Assembly: GCA_028285465.1 (NCBI GenBank)
Contig: JANQPD010000091.1
Location: 1 to 64,000, forward strand
Reading direction: 5' to 3'
Source: Owenweeksia sp.
GTDB lineage: Bacteria; Bacteroidota; Bacteroidia; Flavobacteriales; Schleiferiaceae
DNA length: 64,000 bases
Shown here: positions 38,486 to 47,185 of the stretch, piece by piece
How the letters are laid out: each line of letters begins with the position of its first letter
Numbering within the stretch: the stretch's first letter is position 1
Program-made: the position numbers and the translations under genes
Notes under the pieces: model-generated
Told to the model about the DNA's origin: nothing
Databases searched by the model: none
The model's input: the letters and a program-made list of their open reading frames with translations, nothing else

Positions 38486-40279
38486 TTATTTCCCTGAGCG
38501 TTTACGCTCGTGTTCTTTCAGTAAAATTTTGCGCAAGCGGATAGATTTTGGAGTAACCTCTACATACTCGTCTCCCTGTATATACTCCAATGCCTCTTCC
38601 AGGGAGAATTCAATATGTGGAGCAATGCGCATTTTGTCGTCCGCTCCGGCAGAGCGCATGTTGGTTAGTTTTTTTGTTTTGGTTACGTTTACCGTAAGGT
38701 CGCCTGCCCGGCTGTTTTCACCGATCACCTGCCCCTCGTATATTTCTGCACCCGGGGGAATAAAAAAGCGTCCCCTGTCTTGCAGGTTGTTGATGGAATA
38801 AGGAATGGACGTTCCTGTTTCCAGGGCAATCAGCGAGCCGTTTTGCCTACCGGGTATTTCGCCTTTATGGGGTTGAAATGCTTTAAAGCGGTGGCTCATA
38901 ATGGCTTCCCCGGCCGTTGCGGTAAGCAGGTAATTACGCAAACCTATAATGCCGCGTGAGGGGATCTCGAATTCCAAATGCATCCGGTCTCCCTTAGGCA
39001 TCATCTGCTTTAACTCCCCTTTGCGTAAGGTAATGGCCTCTATGGCTTTACCATGCATCTCTTCCGGTAGGTCAATGCTGAGTTCTTCTACCGGTTCATG
39101 GCGTACCCCTTCTATTTCTTTAATGATCACCTGGGGCTGGCCGATCTGTAGTTCATAGCCTTCCCTCCGCATGGTTTCTATAAGTACGGAGAGGTGTAGT
39201 ACTCCCCGCCCGTACACGCGAAAAGTATCGGCAGAACCGGTCTCTTCTACACGAAGGGCCAGGTTTTTCTCCAGTTCTTTGGTCAGACGGTCTTTAATGT
39301 GCCGCGAGGTTACATACTTGCCTTCTTTACCAAAAAAGGGAGAGTCGTTAATGGTAAAGGTCATGCTCATGGTAGGCTCATCAATTTTAATAGTGGGCAG
39401 GCCTTCGGGTTGTTCTGCATCGGCTACGGTATCTCCGATCTCAAAACCTTCAAGTCCGGTAAGCGCACATATTTCCCCGCTTTGCACCTCTTCTACCTTA
39501 CGTTTCTCAAAGCCCTCAAAAACAAAGAGCTCCTTTATTCTTGACCTTACCTTTGTGCCATCCCGCTTCACCAGGATTACCGGCATATTGGGTTTTAAGG
39601 TACCCCGGTGTACGCGGCCTATGGCAATACGCCCTATAAAAGAAGAATAATCCAGGCTCGTGATCAGCATTTGCGCACTCCCCTCGTTCGGTGTCGGGGC
39701 GGGTATTTGATCTATGATGGTGTCTAACAAGTACGTAATATTATCTGTGGGGGTTTTCCAGTCGGCTCCCATCCAACCTTGTTTGGCACTTCCGTATACG
39801 GTTTCAAAATCGAGCTGCTCTTCGGTAGCGTCCAGGTTAAACATCAGCTCAAATACCATCTCATGTACTTCCTCAGGTGTACAGTTGGGTTTGTCTACTT
39901 TATTGATCACCACGACCACTTTCAACCCCAGTTCAATTGCCTTGGACAATACGAAGCGGGTCTGCGGCATAGGCCCTTCAAAAGCATCCACCAACAACAC
40001 CACGCCATCTGCCATATTGAGTACCCGCTCAACCTCACCTCCAAAGTCGCTGTGCCCGGGGGTATCCAGGATGTTGATCTTATACTCTTTATAGTGTACG
40101 GATACGTTTTTGGCCAAAATCGTAATGCCCCGCTCACGCTCCAGGTCGTTGGAGTCCATGATGAGCTCCCCTGGCGTTTCGTGGTCTTCAAACAACTTGC
40201 CCGCCAGCAACATCTTGTCTACCAAAGTGGTTTTGCCGTGATCTACGTGCGCGATGATGGCTATATTTCTGAGATTCAT
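38486..40279 (-). CDS. typA: Translational GTPase TypA/BipA
   Basis: TypA is a ribosome-binding GTPase of the EF-G type, linked to ribosome assembly and stress tolerance. The 597-residue length is typical. It has the P-loop [15 protein letters not shown] near residue 10, the switch I RERGITI near 50, [16 protein letters not shown] near 75, NKVDKP near 130, and the C-terminal TypA-specific domain ([20 protein letters not shown]). It is a single gene with its own -7 box and terminator. Confidence 0.97.
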   Translation of the reverse strand: MNLRNIAIIAHVDHGKTTLVDKMLLAGKLFEDHETPGELIMDSNDLERERGITILAKNVSVHYKEYKINILDTPGHSDFGGEVERVLNMADGVVLLVDAFEGPMPQTRFVLSKAIELGLKVVVVINKVDKPNCTPEEVHEMVFELMFNLDATEEQLDFETVYGSAKQGWMGADWKTPTDNITYLLDTIIDQIPAPTPNEGSAQMLITSLDYSSFIGRIAIGRVHRGTLKPNMPVILVKRDGTKVRSRIKELFVFEGFEKRKVEEVQSGEICALTGLEGFEIGDTVADAEQPEGLPTIKIDEPTMSMTFTINDSPFFGKEGKYVTSRHIKDRLTKELEKNLALRVEETGSADTFRVYGRGVLHLSVLIETMRREGYELQIGQPQVIIKEIEGVRHEPVEELSIDLPEEMHGKAIEAITLRKGELKQMMPKGDRMHLEFEIPSRGIIGLRNYLLTATAGEAIMSHRFKAFQPHKGEIPGRQNGSLIALETGTSIPYSINNLQDRGRFFIPPGAEIYEGQVIGENSRAGDLTVNVTKTKKLTNMRSAGADDKMRIAPHIEFSLEEALEYIQGDEYVEVTPKSIRLRKILLKEHERKRSGK

Positions 40280-40304
40280 GCCGATACCTTTGTTAAAATG
40301 GCGG

Positions 40305-40312
40305 CAAAGGTA
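40305..40312 (-). promoter_or_regulatory. -7 box of typA
   Basis: Minus-strand TACCTTTG, a perfect match, 25 bp before the start codon. No clear -33 element. Confidence 0.5.
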
Positions 40313-40371
40313 CGGGTATTCTTTGGGTTAGCGTGTTATGGAAATAAAAAGATTTTCTGTAGAAAAGAAGC

Positions 40372-40926
40372 TTAGAGGTCTTCACGCAACACGCCCTTGA
40401 TCACCAGGTCTACCGTATCCCCGTATCCGCGGTCGGCAATACATGTTTCTTGTTCTTTGATCACTTTGGCTTCCAGGTGCATGGCATAACTGCTGGCATC
40501 CAGCTTTTGCACAAAACACCAACCCGTGCTATCGGCTATCCATTTACACATGGCATAATCAATATTCATCAGGTTAAATCCGCAATGCCCTGGCCCATAT
40601 TGACTATTAAAAGGTTGTGTAAAATAGGTAGTGTCTCCGAGTAGCATATGATCTGTAAAATAGTATTGATTTAAGAAGAACTCCTCTTCTACCAACTCAT
40701 AAGTGGCTACATTAAGGCTAAGCGAAGGTCCCTCTATTATAGAATCTCTTAAGTTCAGATAGGCCTCCATAAAATCCTCTACTTTCTCTCCATTAAGCCG
40801 TATAGCCCCATCAAGGTAGGCCTCACCTTTTAAATGATCCGGCAAACGTGTAGGAGACTCTTCCTTTTTAGTACACCCGACTAAGAAAATCAGGGAACCA
40901 GCCAATAAAAACACCTTCAATTTCAT
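40372..40926 (-). CDS. Lipoprotein, second copy of the protease-linked family
   Basis: The product is 184 residues with a lipoprotein signal (MKLKVFLLAGSLIFLVGC, Cys at 18). It is clearly paralogous to the neighbour at 41006-41551 over its whole length: LPDHLKGEAYLDGAI, NVATYELVEEEFFLNQYYFT and a C-terminal part that is nearly identical (SYAMHLEAKVIK, ETCIADRGYGDTVDLVIKGV). I recognise no family. Its ATG overlaps the TGA of a protease sorting-domain fossil, copying the layout of the other copy. It may modulate or protect against the protease (speculative). Confidence 0.8.
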   Translation of the reverse strand: MKLKVFLLAGSLIFLVGCTKKEESPTRLPDHLKGEAYLDGAIRLNGEKVEDFMEAYLNLRDSIIEGPSLSLNVATYELVEEEFFLNQYYFTDHMLLGDTTYFTQPFNSQYGPGHCGFNLMNIDYAMCKWIADSTGWCFVQKLDASSYAMHLEAKVIKEQETCIADRGYGDTVDLVIKGVLREDL

Positions 40927-41005
40927 GGCATTATGATTTTTACTGTATGCTCTTTGTCCCTATTTCGAATACGCAAAAGATAAAAGCCACCTGGAATACG
41001 GTTGG
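40923..41005 (-). pseudogene. Fossil of a protease T9SS sorting-domain end
   Basis: Between the two lipoprotein genes the minus strand encodes VLTNRIPGGFYLLRIRNRDK, then EHTVKIIMP and a stop. This matches the end of the intact protease (LPKGFYLLRIRDEDKERILK, then IIVP and a stop). Its TGA overlaps the next lipoprotein ATG as ATGA, exactly as in the intact protease/lipoprotein pair. It has no start and is only the tail of a duplicated unit. Confidence 0.85.
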
Positions 41006-41551
41006 TCAATACAGACGCAGCACGCCCTTGATCACCAGGTCTACCGTATCCCCGTACCCGCGGTCGGCAATACACGTTTCCTGCTTCTTAATCACTTTGG
41101 CTTCCAGGTGCATGGCATAACTGCCGGCATCCAGCTTTTCCACAAAACACCAACCCAAGTCATTTGCCCTCCAAGCACATATGACGTAATCCGTACTCAT
41201 AAATTGAAACCCACAATGACTGGAAGTAAATGGACTAGGCGGGTTTTTAAAAAAGGTAGTATCATTTAACAACATATGGTCAGTAAAGTATATCTGGCTT
41301 AAATAAAACTCCTCTTCTACCAATTCATAAGTGGCCACATTGAGCCCAAAAGATGGTCCACCTATTAGTGAATCCTGTAAATTTATACTTGTTGCCATGA
41401 AATCCTTTACACTCTTGTTTTCAAGCCATATACTTCCCTCAAAGCGGGCGTTTCCTTTCAGGTAATCCGGTAAACTTGAGGGCTTCTGTTCTTTACTACA
41501 TGAGAACATGCACAACACGGAAAAAATTACCAGAAACGTTATTTTCCTCAT
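41006..41551 (-). CDS. Lipoprotein translationally coupled to a metzincin protease
   Basis: The protein has 181 residues with a lipoprotein signal (MRKITFLVIFSVLCMFSC, Cys at 18). It is a paralogue of the product of 40372-40926. The start ATG overlaps the protease stop (ATGA at 41551-41548), so expression is probably coupled and stoichiometry linked. Two conserved cysteines occur in both copies (SHCGFQF.. ; GWCFVEKLDA), plus ETCIADRG. No known domain was recognised. Confidence 0.8.
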   Translation of the reverse strand: MRKITFLVIFSVLCMFSCSKEQKPSSLPDYLKGNARFEGSIWLENKSVKDFMATSINLQDSLIGGPSFGLNVATYELVEEEFYLSQIYFTDHMLLNDTTFFKNPPSPFTSSHCGFQFMSTDYVICAWRANDLGWCFVEKLDAGSYAMHLEAKVIKKQETCIADRGYGDTVDLVIKGVLRLY

Positions 41552-43497
41552 GGTACGATTATTTTTAAAATCCTTTCTTTATCCTCATCCCTAATGCGCA
41601 AAAGATAAAAACCTTTTGGAAGGTCGCCCACTTCAAAAAGTACTTTCGGGGTTCCTACCAGTTTAAACCTTTGTTGATGCAATACCTCCAGGTTTGTATT
41701 TAAGAGCTCTATTTCTACTTCCTGCAGCGGCATTTTGCCAAACTCTATGGTAAGTACATCTCCCACAACCGGATTGGGATACACCTCCACCTCCTGTGCC
41801 GGCTCCGGTTCTGCGGAAACCGTTCCGTTCTTCGCCAATATGCAACCCAGCCCAAAGAAGTTTGCCGGGTAAACCTGTATGTTGTGGTAACGCGTAAAGG
41901 TATTGGTGCCGTTATGCACTTCCAGCTTTGTGCGCAAGATACCCCCTGGTGGTACGGAACCTATGGTAACCGTAAACCCATTTTGCTGGTTTACCAGGTT
42001 CCAGTTAATGCCGTCCACCCCAAAGTACCACTTATAGGTACAATTTGCACATGAGCCGGCATAGCAGGCAGACAAAACCAAAAGGTCTCCTTCACAGGCG
42101 CGGGTAGTGGCCCGTATTTCGTAATAATCAAAATCAACGGGAGGCTTATAGCCCGCTACTGTACATTTGTTTTGCTCTATATAGTTCTGGTTCTCCCGCG
42201 CTCCCTGATCACCTATAGATTTACCATACACGGTTACCTGAGGATTTGAAAAATAGGATATTCTCTCTTTCCTGACAATAGACCCGTACATAATAGTAGC
42301 TGCCTCGCGCCTGCGGCACAGCCAACAATTTTTATAATTGAACACTTTGGCGAGATTAGAAGCATTTTCACCGGGGCGCGTACGCACCTCGTGATCGGCC
42401 CCCAGATTGTGGCCGACCTCATGCGCAAAAGTTTGATTTGAAGAGACAAAAGGGTTAAAAATAGAAGAGCTTGTATTGGCATAAGCCGGAGCAGGGGCAC
42501 CGTTAAAACCCCGCCAGGCCAAGCCGTTAATCCCTACCGACCCTGTCCAGATATTTGCAATTACATGAAAAAGGTCTTCACTATATGACCTTGTATAAGA
42601 AGTTATTCCATCTAAAAAATCTCCATATTCCTGGAATGAGGTCTCTACAAGTGGTAAAACTGATATCCCTACCAGGCGCAAAGAGGGGTAATTGCCAGAA
42701 GTAGAGCTTCTTCTCGCAACCTTATTAAAAAAAGCAACTTTTGACCGGGCAAATTGAGTGGGGTTTATTCGAAAAAAACCGAGTGTGCTTAGAGATGCAT
42801 TCGTAAAGAAAATCCTAATGTCAATAATACACCCTCCCCCCAGCATACTGCAATCGGAAGGAGGCGGATCAACTATCCCCATGCTTAAAGCACCACCAAC
42901 AGAAGAATCTAAAATACCGCTACTATTCAAACCTTGGTTACTTGAGTTGCTTCCATTGGCAACTCTTACATAGCACTCGTCATTTTCTAAGACCTCGTAC
43001 CCAATCAAAAGGCATAAACCCTGCCCGATATCATAGACCTTATACTCAACATCAGTATAGGATATTTCTCCATAAAACGCTCCTTCATAAGCTTGTAAGT
43101 AGAAGCTAGCGCCTGCACAGTGGTCTTTATCTTCCTCAATCTCCCCTTCCCAGTATGGTTCGGCCCACAGTATATAATTATCGTCTTCTTTGTACTCGAT
43201 ATGGTTGATCAAGAATTGAGTTTCAGCGCAATCCAAGCCAGAGTAAATGGAGATAAACCCTTCTTCATTCGAGCCCGACAAAGAATTTATCCTTACAATT
43301 TCTTGGCTATAAGGCGCATCCGTATGGGCATCTACGTAGGCAATCAGTTCAGTATACCGGTCCATTTGTACCGGGGATAGATTACTGAGCCCATCCGGTT
43401 CCACCTCAATAAAGGGCGCAGCACTTTGCGCAAATACTTGACAGGATAAGAGTATAACACACAGGAAAGTAAAGGGAAAGCGCGAAGAAATAGACAT
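41548..43497 (-). CDS. Secreted metzincin (reprolysin-like) protease with T9SS sorting domain
   Basis: The protein has 649 residues. A signal peptide ends at VFAQ (residue 24), and an acidic propeptide-like region follows to about 200. The zinc site QTFAHEVGHNLGADHE near residue 357 has the full HExxHxxGxxH of metzincins. The Met-turn is probably AATIMYGSIV near 400. An Ig/PKD-like domain covers about 470-560 (TYKWYFGVDGINWNLVN). The C-terminal T9SS domain starts near 570 (VEVYPNPVVGDVL) and ends LKIIVP. It should be secreted through the outer membrane as a zinc endopeptidase; substrate unknown. Cysteines near 385-392 (KNCWLCRRRE) may form a disulfide. It is coupled to the downstream lipoprotein. 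Confidence 0.9.
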   Translation of the reverse strand: MSISSRFPFTFLCVILLSCQVFAQSAAPFIEVEPDGLSNLSPVQMDRYTELIAYVDAHTDAPYSQEIVRINSLSGSNEEGFISIYSGLDCAETQFLINHIEYKEDDNYILWAEPYWEGEIEEDKDHCAGASFYLQAYEGAFYGEISYTDVEYKVYDIGQGLCLLIGYEVLENDECYVRVANGSNSSNQGLNSSGILDSSVGGALSMGIVDPPPSDCSMLGGGCIIDIRIFFTNASLSTLGFFRINPTQFARSKVAFFNKVARRSSTSGNYPSLRLVGISVLPLVETSFQEYGDFLDGITSYTRSYSEDLFHVIANIWTGSVGINGLAWRGFNGAPAPAYANTSSSIFNPFVSSNQTFAHEVGHNLGADHEVRTRPGENASNLAKVFNYKNCWLCRRREAATIMYGSIVRKERISYFSNPQVTVYGKSIGDQGARENQNYIEQNKCTVAGYKPPVDFDYYEIRATTRACEGDLLVLSACYAGSCANCTYKWYFGVDGINWNLVNQQNGFTVTIGSVPPGGILRTKLEVHNGTNTFTRYHNIQVYPANFFGLGCILAKNGTVSAEPEPAQEVEVYPNPVVGDVLTIEFGKMPLQEVEIELLNTNLEVLHQQRFKLVGTPKVLFEVGDLPKGFYLLRIRDEDKERILKIIVP

Positions 43498-43558
43498 AAT
43501 AATTAAGGTTTAGTTGACCCTAAAATAATTATTTTTTGCCTACAATAGTTGCCCTACG

Positions 43559-44398
43559 TTACATCTTTAACACTTTTCCTTCTCCTATTAATATATCCTT
43601 ATTATTGTATAGTTTATACAACAACATCCCTTTCAAGTGCCGTACATCCACTTTGGCGTTTGGCGCCAGCCATTCTTCGTGCAGCATACGCCCGTTCAGG
43701 TCAAACAGTCTTAATTGTAGCTGTTCATTTCCCATATGTGCATTCCCCTTAAGGCTAACATAATCACCGGCCGGGTTGGGGAAAAGGCTTATTTGAAACT
43801 CAGCTTCCGAAGGGTCAGGCACGCCAATGCCGTTGCCGCTGAGGGCAAGGTTGTCAAAACGTACGTCAAGCCAATTGTTCGTAGTTACGTATTTAAAGGC
43901 GAGGTATGCCATGCCTGAAGTGGCCGGGATATTTACATCCGTTAATTTGCGCCATACGTTATCGTTTTGATACACTGTATCCCGGAAATCGTACAAGAGC
44001 GTAACGTTTGTAGCGGAGTCCGGATCCTGTGCCCCTCCTAAGAGGTAAAGGGCCACCGTATCGCCCGGCATTACCGTACCAAAGCCACCAAAGGCGTACC
44101 TCAAGGAATCGATGTTGCCGCCTATGCTGAAATCAAAGGCAGGGGAGACGAACCAATCTACCGTTAATTGAGTGCCGCCCACCGGGTAAAAATGCGTTAA
44201 AGCATTCGGAGAAGAAAAAGGCTGAAATGTAGAGAAGTCCCACCGGTCAAAACCCGTAGCTCCCTTTCTATGCTCTATCCAGCCATCTTGTGCATTAGCA
44301 TCGTCAAAATCCGTAAAATAAGGGAAGGTCGTTTGTGCTGTAAGGCTTGGGCAGGCAAATGCAAGGCCCAGGCTTGCGAGGCATAATAGTCTTTTCAT
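43559..44398 (-). CDS. Secreted jelly-roll protein with T9SS sorting domain
   Basis: The protein has 279 residues from MKRLLCLASLGLAFACPSLT, whose signal peptide ends at TAQ; the frame extends 22 codons upstream without signal-like sequence. Residues 25-190 are a choice-of-anchor J/MAM-like domain (FPYFTDFDDANAQDGWIEH; WLDVRFDNLALSG). The T9SS domain begins near 205 (EFQISLFPNPAGDYV) and ends GEGKVLKM. A binding role at the surface is likely; ligand unknown. Independent small gene upstream of the protease gene. Confidence 0.85.
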   Translation of the reverse strand: MKRLLCLASLGLAFACPSLTAQTTFPYFTDFDDANAQDGWIEHRKGATGFDRWDFSTFQPFSSPNALTHFYPVGGTQLTVDWFVSPAFDFSIGGNIDSLRYAFGGFGTVMPGDTVALYLLGGAQDPDSATNVTLLYDFRDTVYQNDNVWRKLTDVNIPATSGMAYLAFKYVTTNNWLDVRFDNLALSGNGIGVPDPSEAEFQISLFPNPAGDYVSLKGNAHMGNEQLQLRLFDLNGRMLHEEWLAPNAKVDVRHLKGMLLYKLYNNKDILIGEGKVLKM

Positions 44399-44462
44399 AA
44401 TCGTTTGTTTTTGTTTTCCGATATACAGACGAAAATATGCCTGAAAAAGTTGCGAGGGGTGC

Positions 44463-44503
44463 AAAAAAAAAGAGCCCGAGCACTAAAGCGCGCCCAAGCT
44501 CTT
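44463..44503 (-). terminator. Terminator of the thioredoxin-like gene
   Basis: AAGAGC (44470-44475) and GCTCTT (44498-44503) pair across an interior that can pair partly; the minus-strand transcript then runs into eight or nine U. Confidence 0.65.
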
Positions 44504-44524
44504 TCCAACCAACCAAATGTTTCT

Positions 44525-45268
44525 TTAATAAACCAACGCTCTTATAACGGCAGTGAAGCCTTTGTTATTGCGCAACCTTAAAAAATATAAACCCGGATCA
44601 AAGCCTTCATAATTATACTCATATATCCCTGATAATCCATCTGTTGCGTTTTTTTCTACCCGCCTTCCATGTAGATCAACGATTTCAATTACGAGATTTT
44701 CCTGCGGAAGGTTTATCAGTTTCCAGCTTTTTTTGTGGTGAACGAGGGCAATATCCCGGAGGGGATTTTTGTGCACTTCAACACTCAACATCTGATCACT
44801 GATCTCCAACGCCTTGTTTCTTGCATCCGTTTCACTGAACCCGTTGTACGCCAAACTGCTATCCCGCGGATCATATACATAGTAACGGGGAGTTCCCTGG
44901 TCGAGCCAATGCCTTTGCACGTCAATAAACGTAAAAATAGCCGACCAGCTATACTGTACGATCCATTGTGAAACAGCCTGGCAATCAGGATTCACGCTGC
45001 TGTAAATACGGGTCATCGCCCCCCAAACCGTAACCTTTGCGGTATTCTGTGCCGCCCACTGCTGCAGGCCACCGGCCCGGTTCCTGCAGGCACTGCAATC
45101 TGTTCCTTTAGAAGCCACCAGTAAAGGTTTGCCCGTGCTCAGCGCTTGGTAAATACTGCTGCTGTCGTTTTGACAATCTACCACCTGCACATTTGAAACT
45201 TGTGCAGAAGCATGAAAACCAATACCTGCGAAAAGGAGTATGCAAAAAGATACAAACGTCTTCATCAT
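44525..45268 (-). CDS. Secreted thioredoxin-fold protein with T9SS sorting domain
   Basis: The product is 247 residues with a signal peptide ending at ASAQ (residue 23). Residues 27-150 suggest a thioredoxin-like fold with a CSAC redox motif (LLVASKGTDCSACRNRAGG) and a later TPRYYVYDPRDSS, where TP could be the cis-Pro loop. The C-terminal 80 residues are a T9SS sorting domain (VEIVDLHGRRVEKN-like; GLYFLRLRNNKGF). This would be a thiol-active or redox protein delivered to the surface, unusual for a T9SS cargo. Activity is inferred from the motif only. Confidence 0.75.
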   Translation of the reverse strand: MMKTFVSFCILLFAGIGFHASAQVSNVQVVDCQNDSSSIYQALSTGKPLLVASKGTDCSACRNRAGGLQQWAAQNTAKVTVWGAMTRIYSSVNPDCQAVSQWIVQYSWSAIFTFIDVQRHWLDQGTPRYYVYDPRDSSLAYNGFSETDARNKALEISDQMLSVEVHKNPLRDIALVHHKKSWKLINLPQENLVIEIVDLHGRRVEKNATDGLSGIYEYNYEGFDPGLYFLRLRNNKGFTAVIRALVY

Positions 45269-45404
45269 CCTGTTTTAGTTTAAGTTTAATATCATATCCG
45301 GCTGTTTTAACCACATGTTGCCTTGAGATTTCATACCGAACCTGCATTATTTAACACCTCAAAAATGCCCAAAGCAGTTAAGGAAAGCTGTCAAAAAAGC
45401 GACA

Positions 45405-46133
45405 CTAAGCAAAAATGGCTTTATAGAGCATTAACACACCGCTGATCACCATAAAAGCAATGGCCAGTTTTCTAAAGTTGGTTTCGCTGATCTTTTGCAG
45501 CAGCTTCTTTCCGATAAAATTCCCTAAACCTATACCCGCTCCGAGAGCCAGGCCCCAAAGCCACATATCGCCATACAGGCTTCCGAAAAAAGTGTAACTC
45601 CCAATCTGAACAGCTCCGGCTGCAAAGGAGTTGAACGTCTTGGTGGCGATCAGAGCCTCTTTGTTCATTTCATAATTGAGCATAAAGGGATTCAGCAAAG
45701 GCCCTAGTGCCCCGGTAAGGGTGCTGATAAAAGGAATGAGAAAGCCTAAGGGAAGAAAATACCAAAGCTTCATCTTAAAGCTATGTTTTCTCTTCCCAAA
45801 GCGGTACTGAAAAATGGTAGAGACTAAAAACAGGCCAATGATCAACTGCATGGTTTCGCTCTTAAAAGAAGAAAGCAACCAGGCGCCCATAAATGCACCG
45901 ACCAACGAAGCTGGCAGGTAATAACCTACTATCGGCCAGTAGATGTGTTTCCAAAAAAGGATCAACCGTACGGGCCGGCCGATAAAATTACCGAGGTTCA
46001 TTACCGGAGCCACCTGCTTGGCGCCCACCAAAAAGCTAAGTACCGGGAGCAAGATAAGCGCTCCCCCACCAGCGGTAAGTGTACTTAAAGCAAAAGCTAA
46101 TGCCCCGGCTAATGCCAGATAGAAATAGAGCAA
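45405..46133 (-). CDS. TSUP (TauE/SafE) family membrane permease
   Basis: The protein has 242 residues with about eight hydrophobic segments. Typical TSUP features are the N-terminal GALAFALSTLTAGGGALILL and the internal repeat GFLIPFISTLTGALGPLLN. Family members export sulfite, sulfoacetate or other organosulfur anions. The stop of hemH lies 6 bp upstream, so it is the last gene of a hemH-TSUP unit; a link to heme is not obvious. Confidence 0.85.
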   Translation of the reverse strand: MLYFYLALAGALAFALSTLTAGGGALILLPVLSFLVGAKQVAPVMNLGNFIGRPVRLILFWKHIYWPIVGYYLPASLVGAFMGAWLLSSFKSETMQLIIGLFLVSTIFQYRFGKRKHSFKMKLWYFLPLGFLIPFISTLTGALGPLLNPFMLNYEMNKEALIATKTFNSFAAGAVQIGSYTFFGSLYGDMWLWGLALGAGIGLGNFIGKKLLQKISETNFRKLAIAFMVISGVLMLYKAIFA

Positions 46134-46139
46134 AGGAAC

Positions 46140-47159
46140 TTAGTTTTCTTGCCCAAATGTAGCCAATAGTTTTGCCCAATCCGGAGCATCATTCAGGCAG
46201 GGAACCAACGTAAACTCCTCTCCCCCGGCTTTCAGAAAGGTCTCTTTACCTTCTTCGCCCAGTTCCTCTATTGTTTCCAGGCAATCGCTTACAAAAGCAG
46301 GGCATATTACCACCAGTTTTTTTATTCCCTTAGCCGGAAACGCCTCTAGCTGCTTATCTGTAAAAGGGCGCAACCATTTGTTGTCCAGCCGGCTCTGAAA
46401 ACTATTGCTGTACTTTCCGGCAGGGATGCCAAGGCGCTTAACAACTTCCTCAGTGCTGTACAGGGTCTGATGCCGGTAGCAAAAGGTGTGGGCCGGAGAA
46501 TCTCTGGCGCAGCAGTTGTCTACAGTTAAGCAATGGCTTTTGGTGATGTCCGATTTTCTAACGTGCCTTTCCGGGATGCCGTGGTAACTGAACAATACGT
46601 GATCATATTCCGCCCGGAGATAAGGTTTTATGGAAGCAGACAGCACATCCAAGTAGCGCTTGTCCTTATAAAAGGCCTCTACCAGCGAATAGCTTATACC
46701 GGGAAAATGCTGTGTAAATACTTCCTGTGTTTTTACAGCTACCGTTTCATAGCTGCTCATGGCATAATGCGGGTAAAGCGGGACAACGGTAAAATGCGTT
46801 ACATCGGGGTAATCGGCCAATACACTCCTTACGCCTTGTTCTATAGAAGGCTTGCCATAGCGCATCCCAAGCCCTACGGGCATATCCGTATGCTTTTGTA
46901 CTTCTTGCTGAAGTCTTTTACTGATTATGATCAGCGGAGAACCTTCTTCTTCCCAAATGCTTTGGTAAGCTTCCGCTGATTTCTTCGGGCGGGTATTTAA
47001 AATAATGCCGCGTACCAGCAAGTTGCGTGCCCACAAAGGAAGGTCTATTACGCGGCCATCCATCAGGAACTCATCGAGGTACGGCTTTACGTCTTTTACT
47101 TGTGGAGATTCCGGTGAACCCAGGTTTACCAGGAGAATGGCTTTGTCGTGTGTCGTCAT
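46140..47159 (-). CDS. hemH: Ferrochelatase
   Basis: HemH inserts Fe(II) into protoporphyrin IX, the last step of heme b synthesis. The product is 339 residues. It has LLVNLGSPESPQVKDVKPYL at the start, LFSYHGIPERHV near 190 with the catalytic His, and DCLETIEELGEEG near 290 with the conserved Glu. An internal cysteine cluster (HCLTVDNCCARDSPAHTFC, residues about 205-225) recalls the internal [2Fe-2S] site described in some bacterial ferrochelatases. It lies near the AraC regulator, on the strand opposite hemA and the rest of the pathway. Confidence 0.95.
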   Translation of the reverse strand: MTTHDKAILLVNLGSPESPQVKDVKPYLDEFLMDGRVIDLPLWARNLLVRGIILNTRPKKSAEAYQSIWEEEGSPLIIISKRLQQEVQKHTDMPVGLGMRYGKPSIEQGVRSVLADYPDVTHFTVVPLYPHYAMSSYETVAVKTQEVFTQHFPGISYSLVEAFYKDKRYLDVLSASIKPYLRAEYDHVLFSYHGIPERHVRKSDITKSHCLTVDNCCARDSPAHTFCYRHQTLYSTEEVVKRLGIPAGKYSNSFQSRLDNKWLRPFTDKQLEAFPAKGIKKLVVICPAFVSDCLETIEELGEEGKETFLKAGGEEFTLVPCLNDAPDWAKLLATFGQEN

Positions 47160-47185
47160 GAGATTTTATACGTTAGGCCTCGCTT

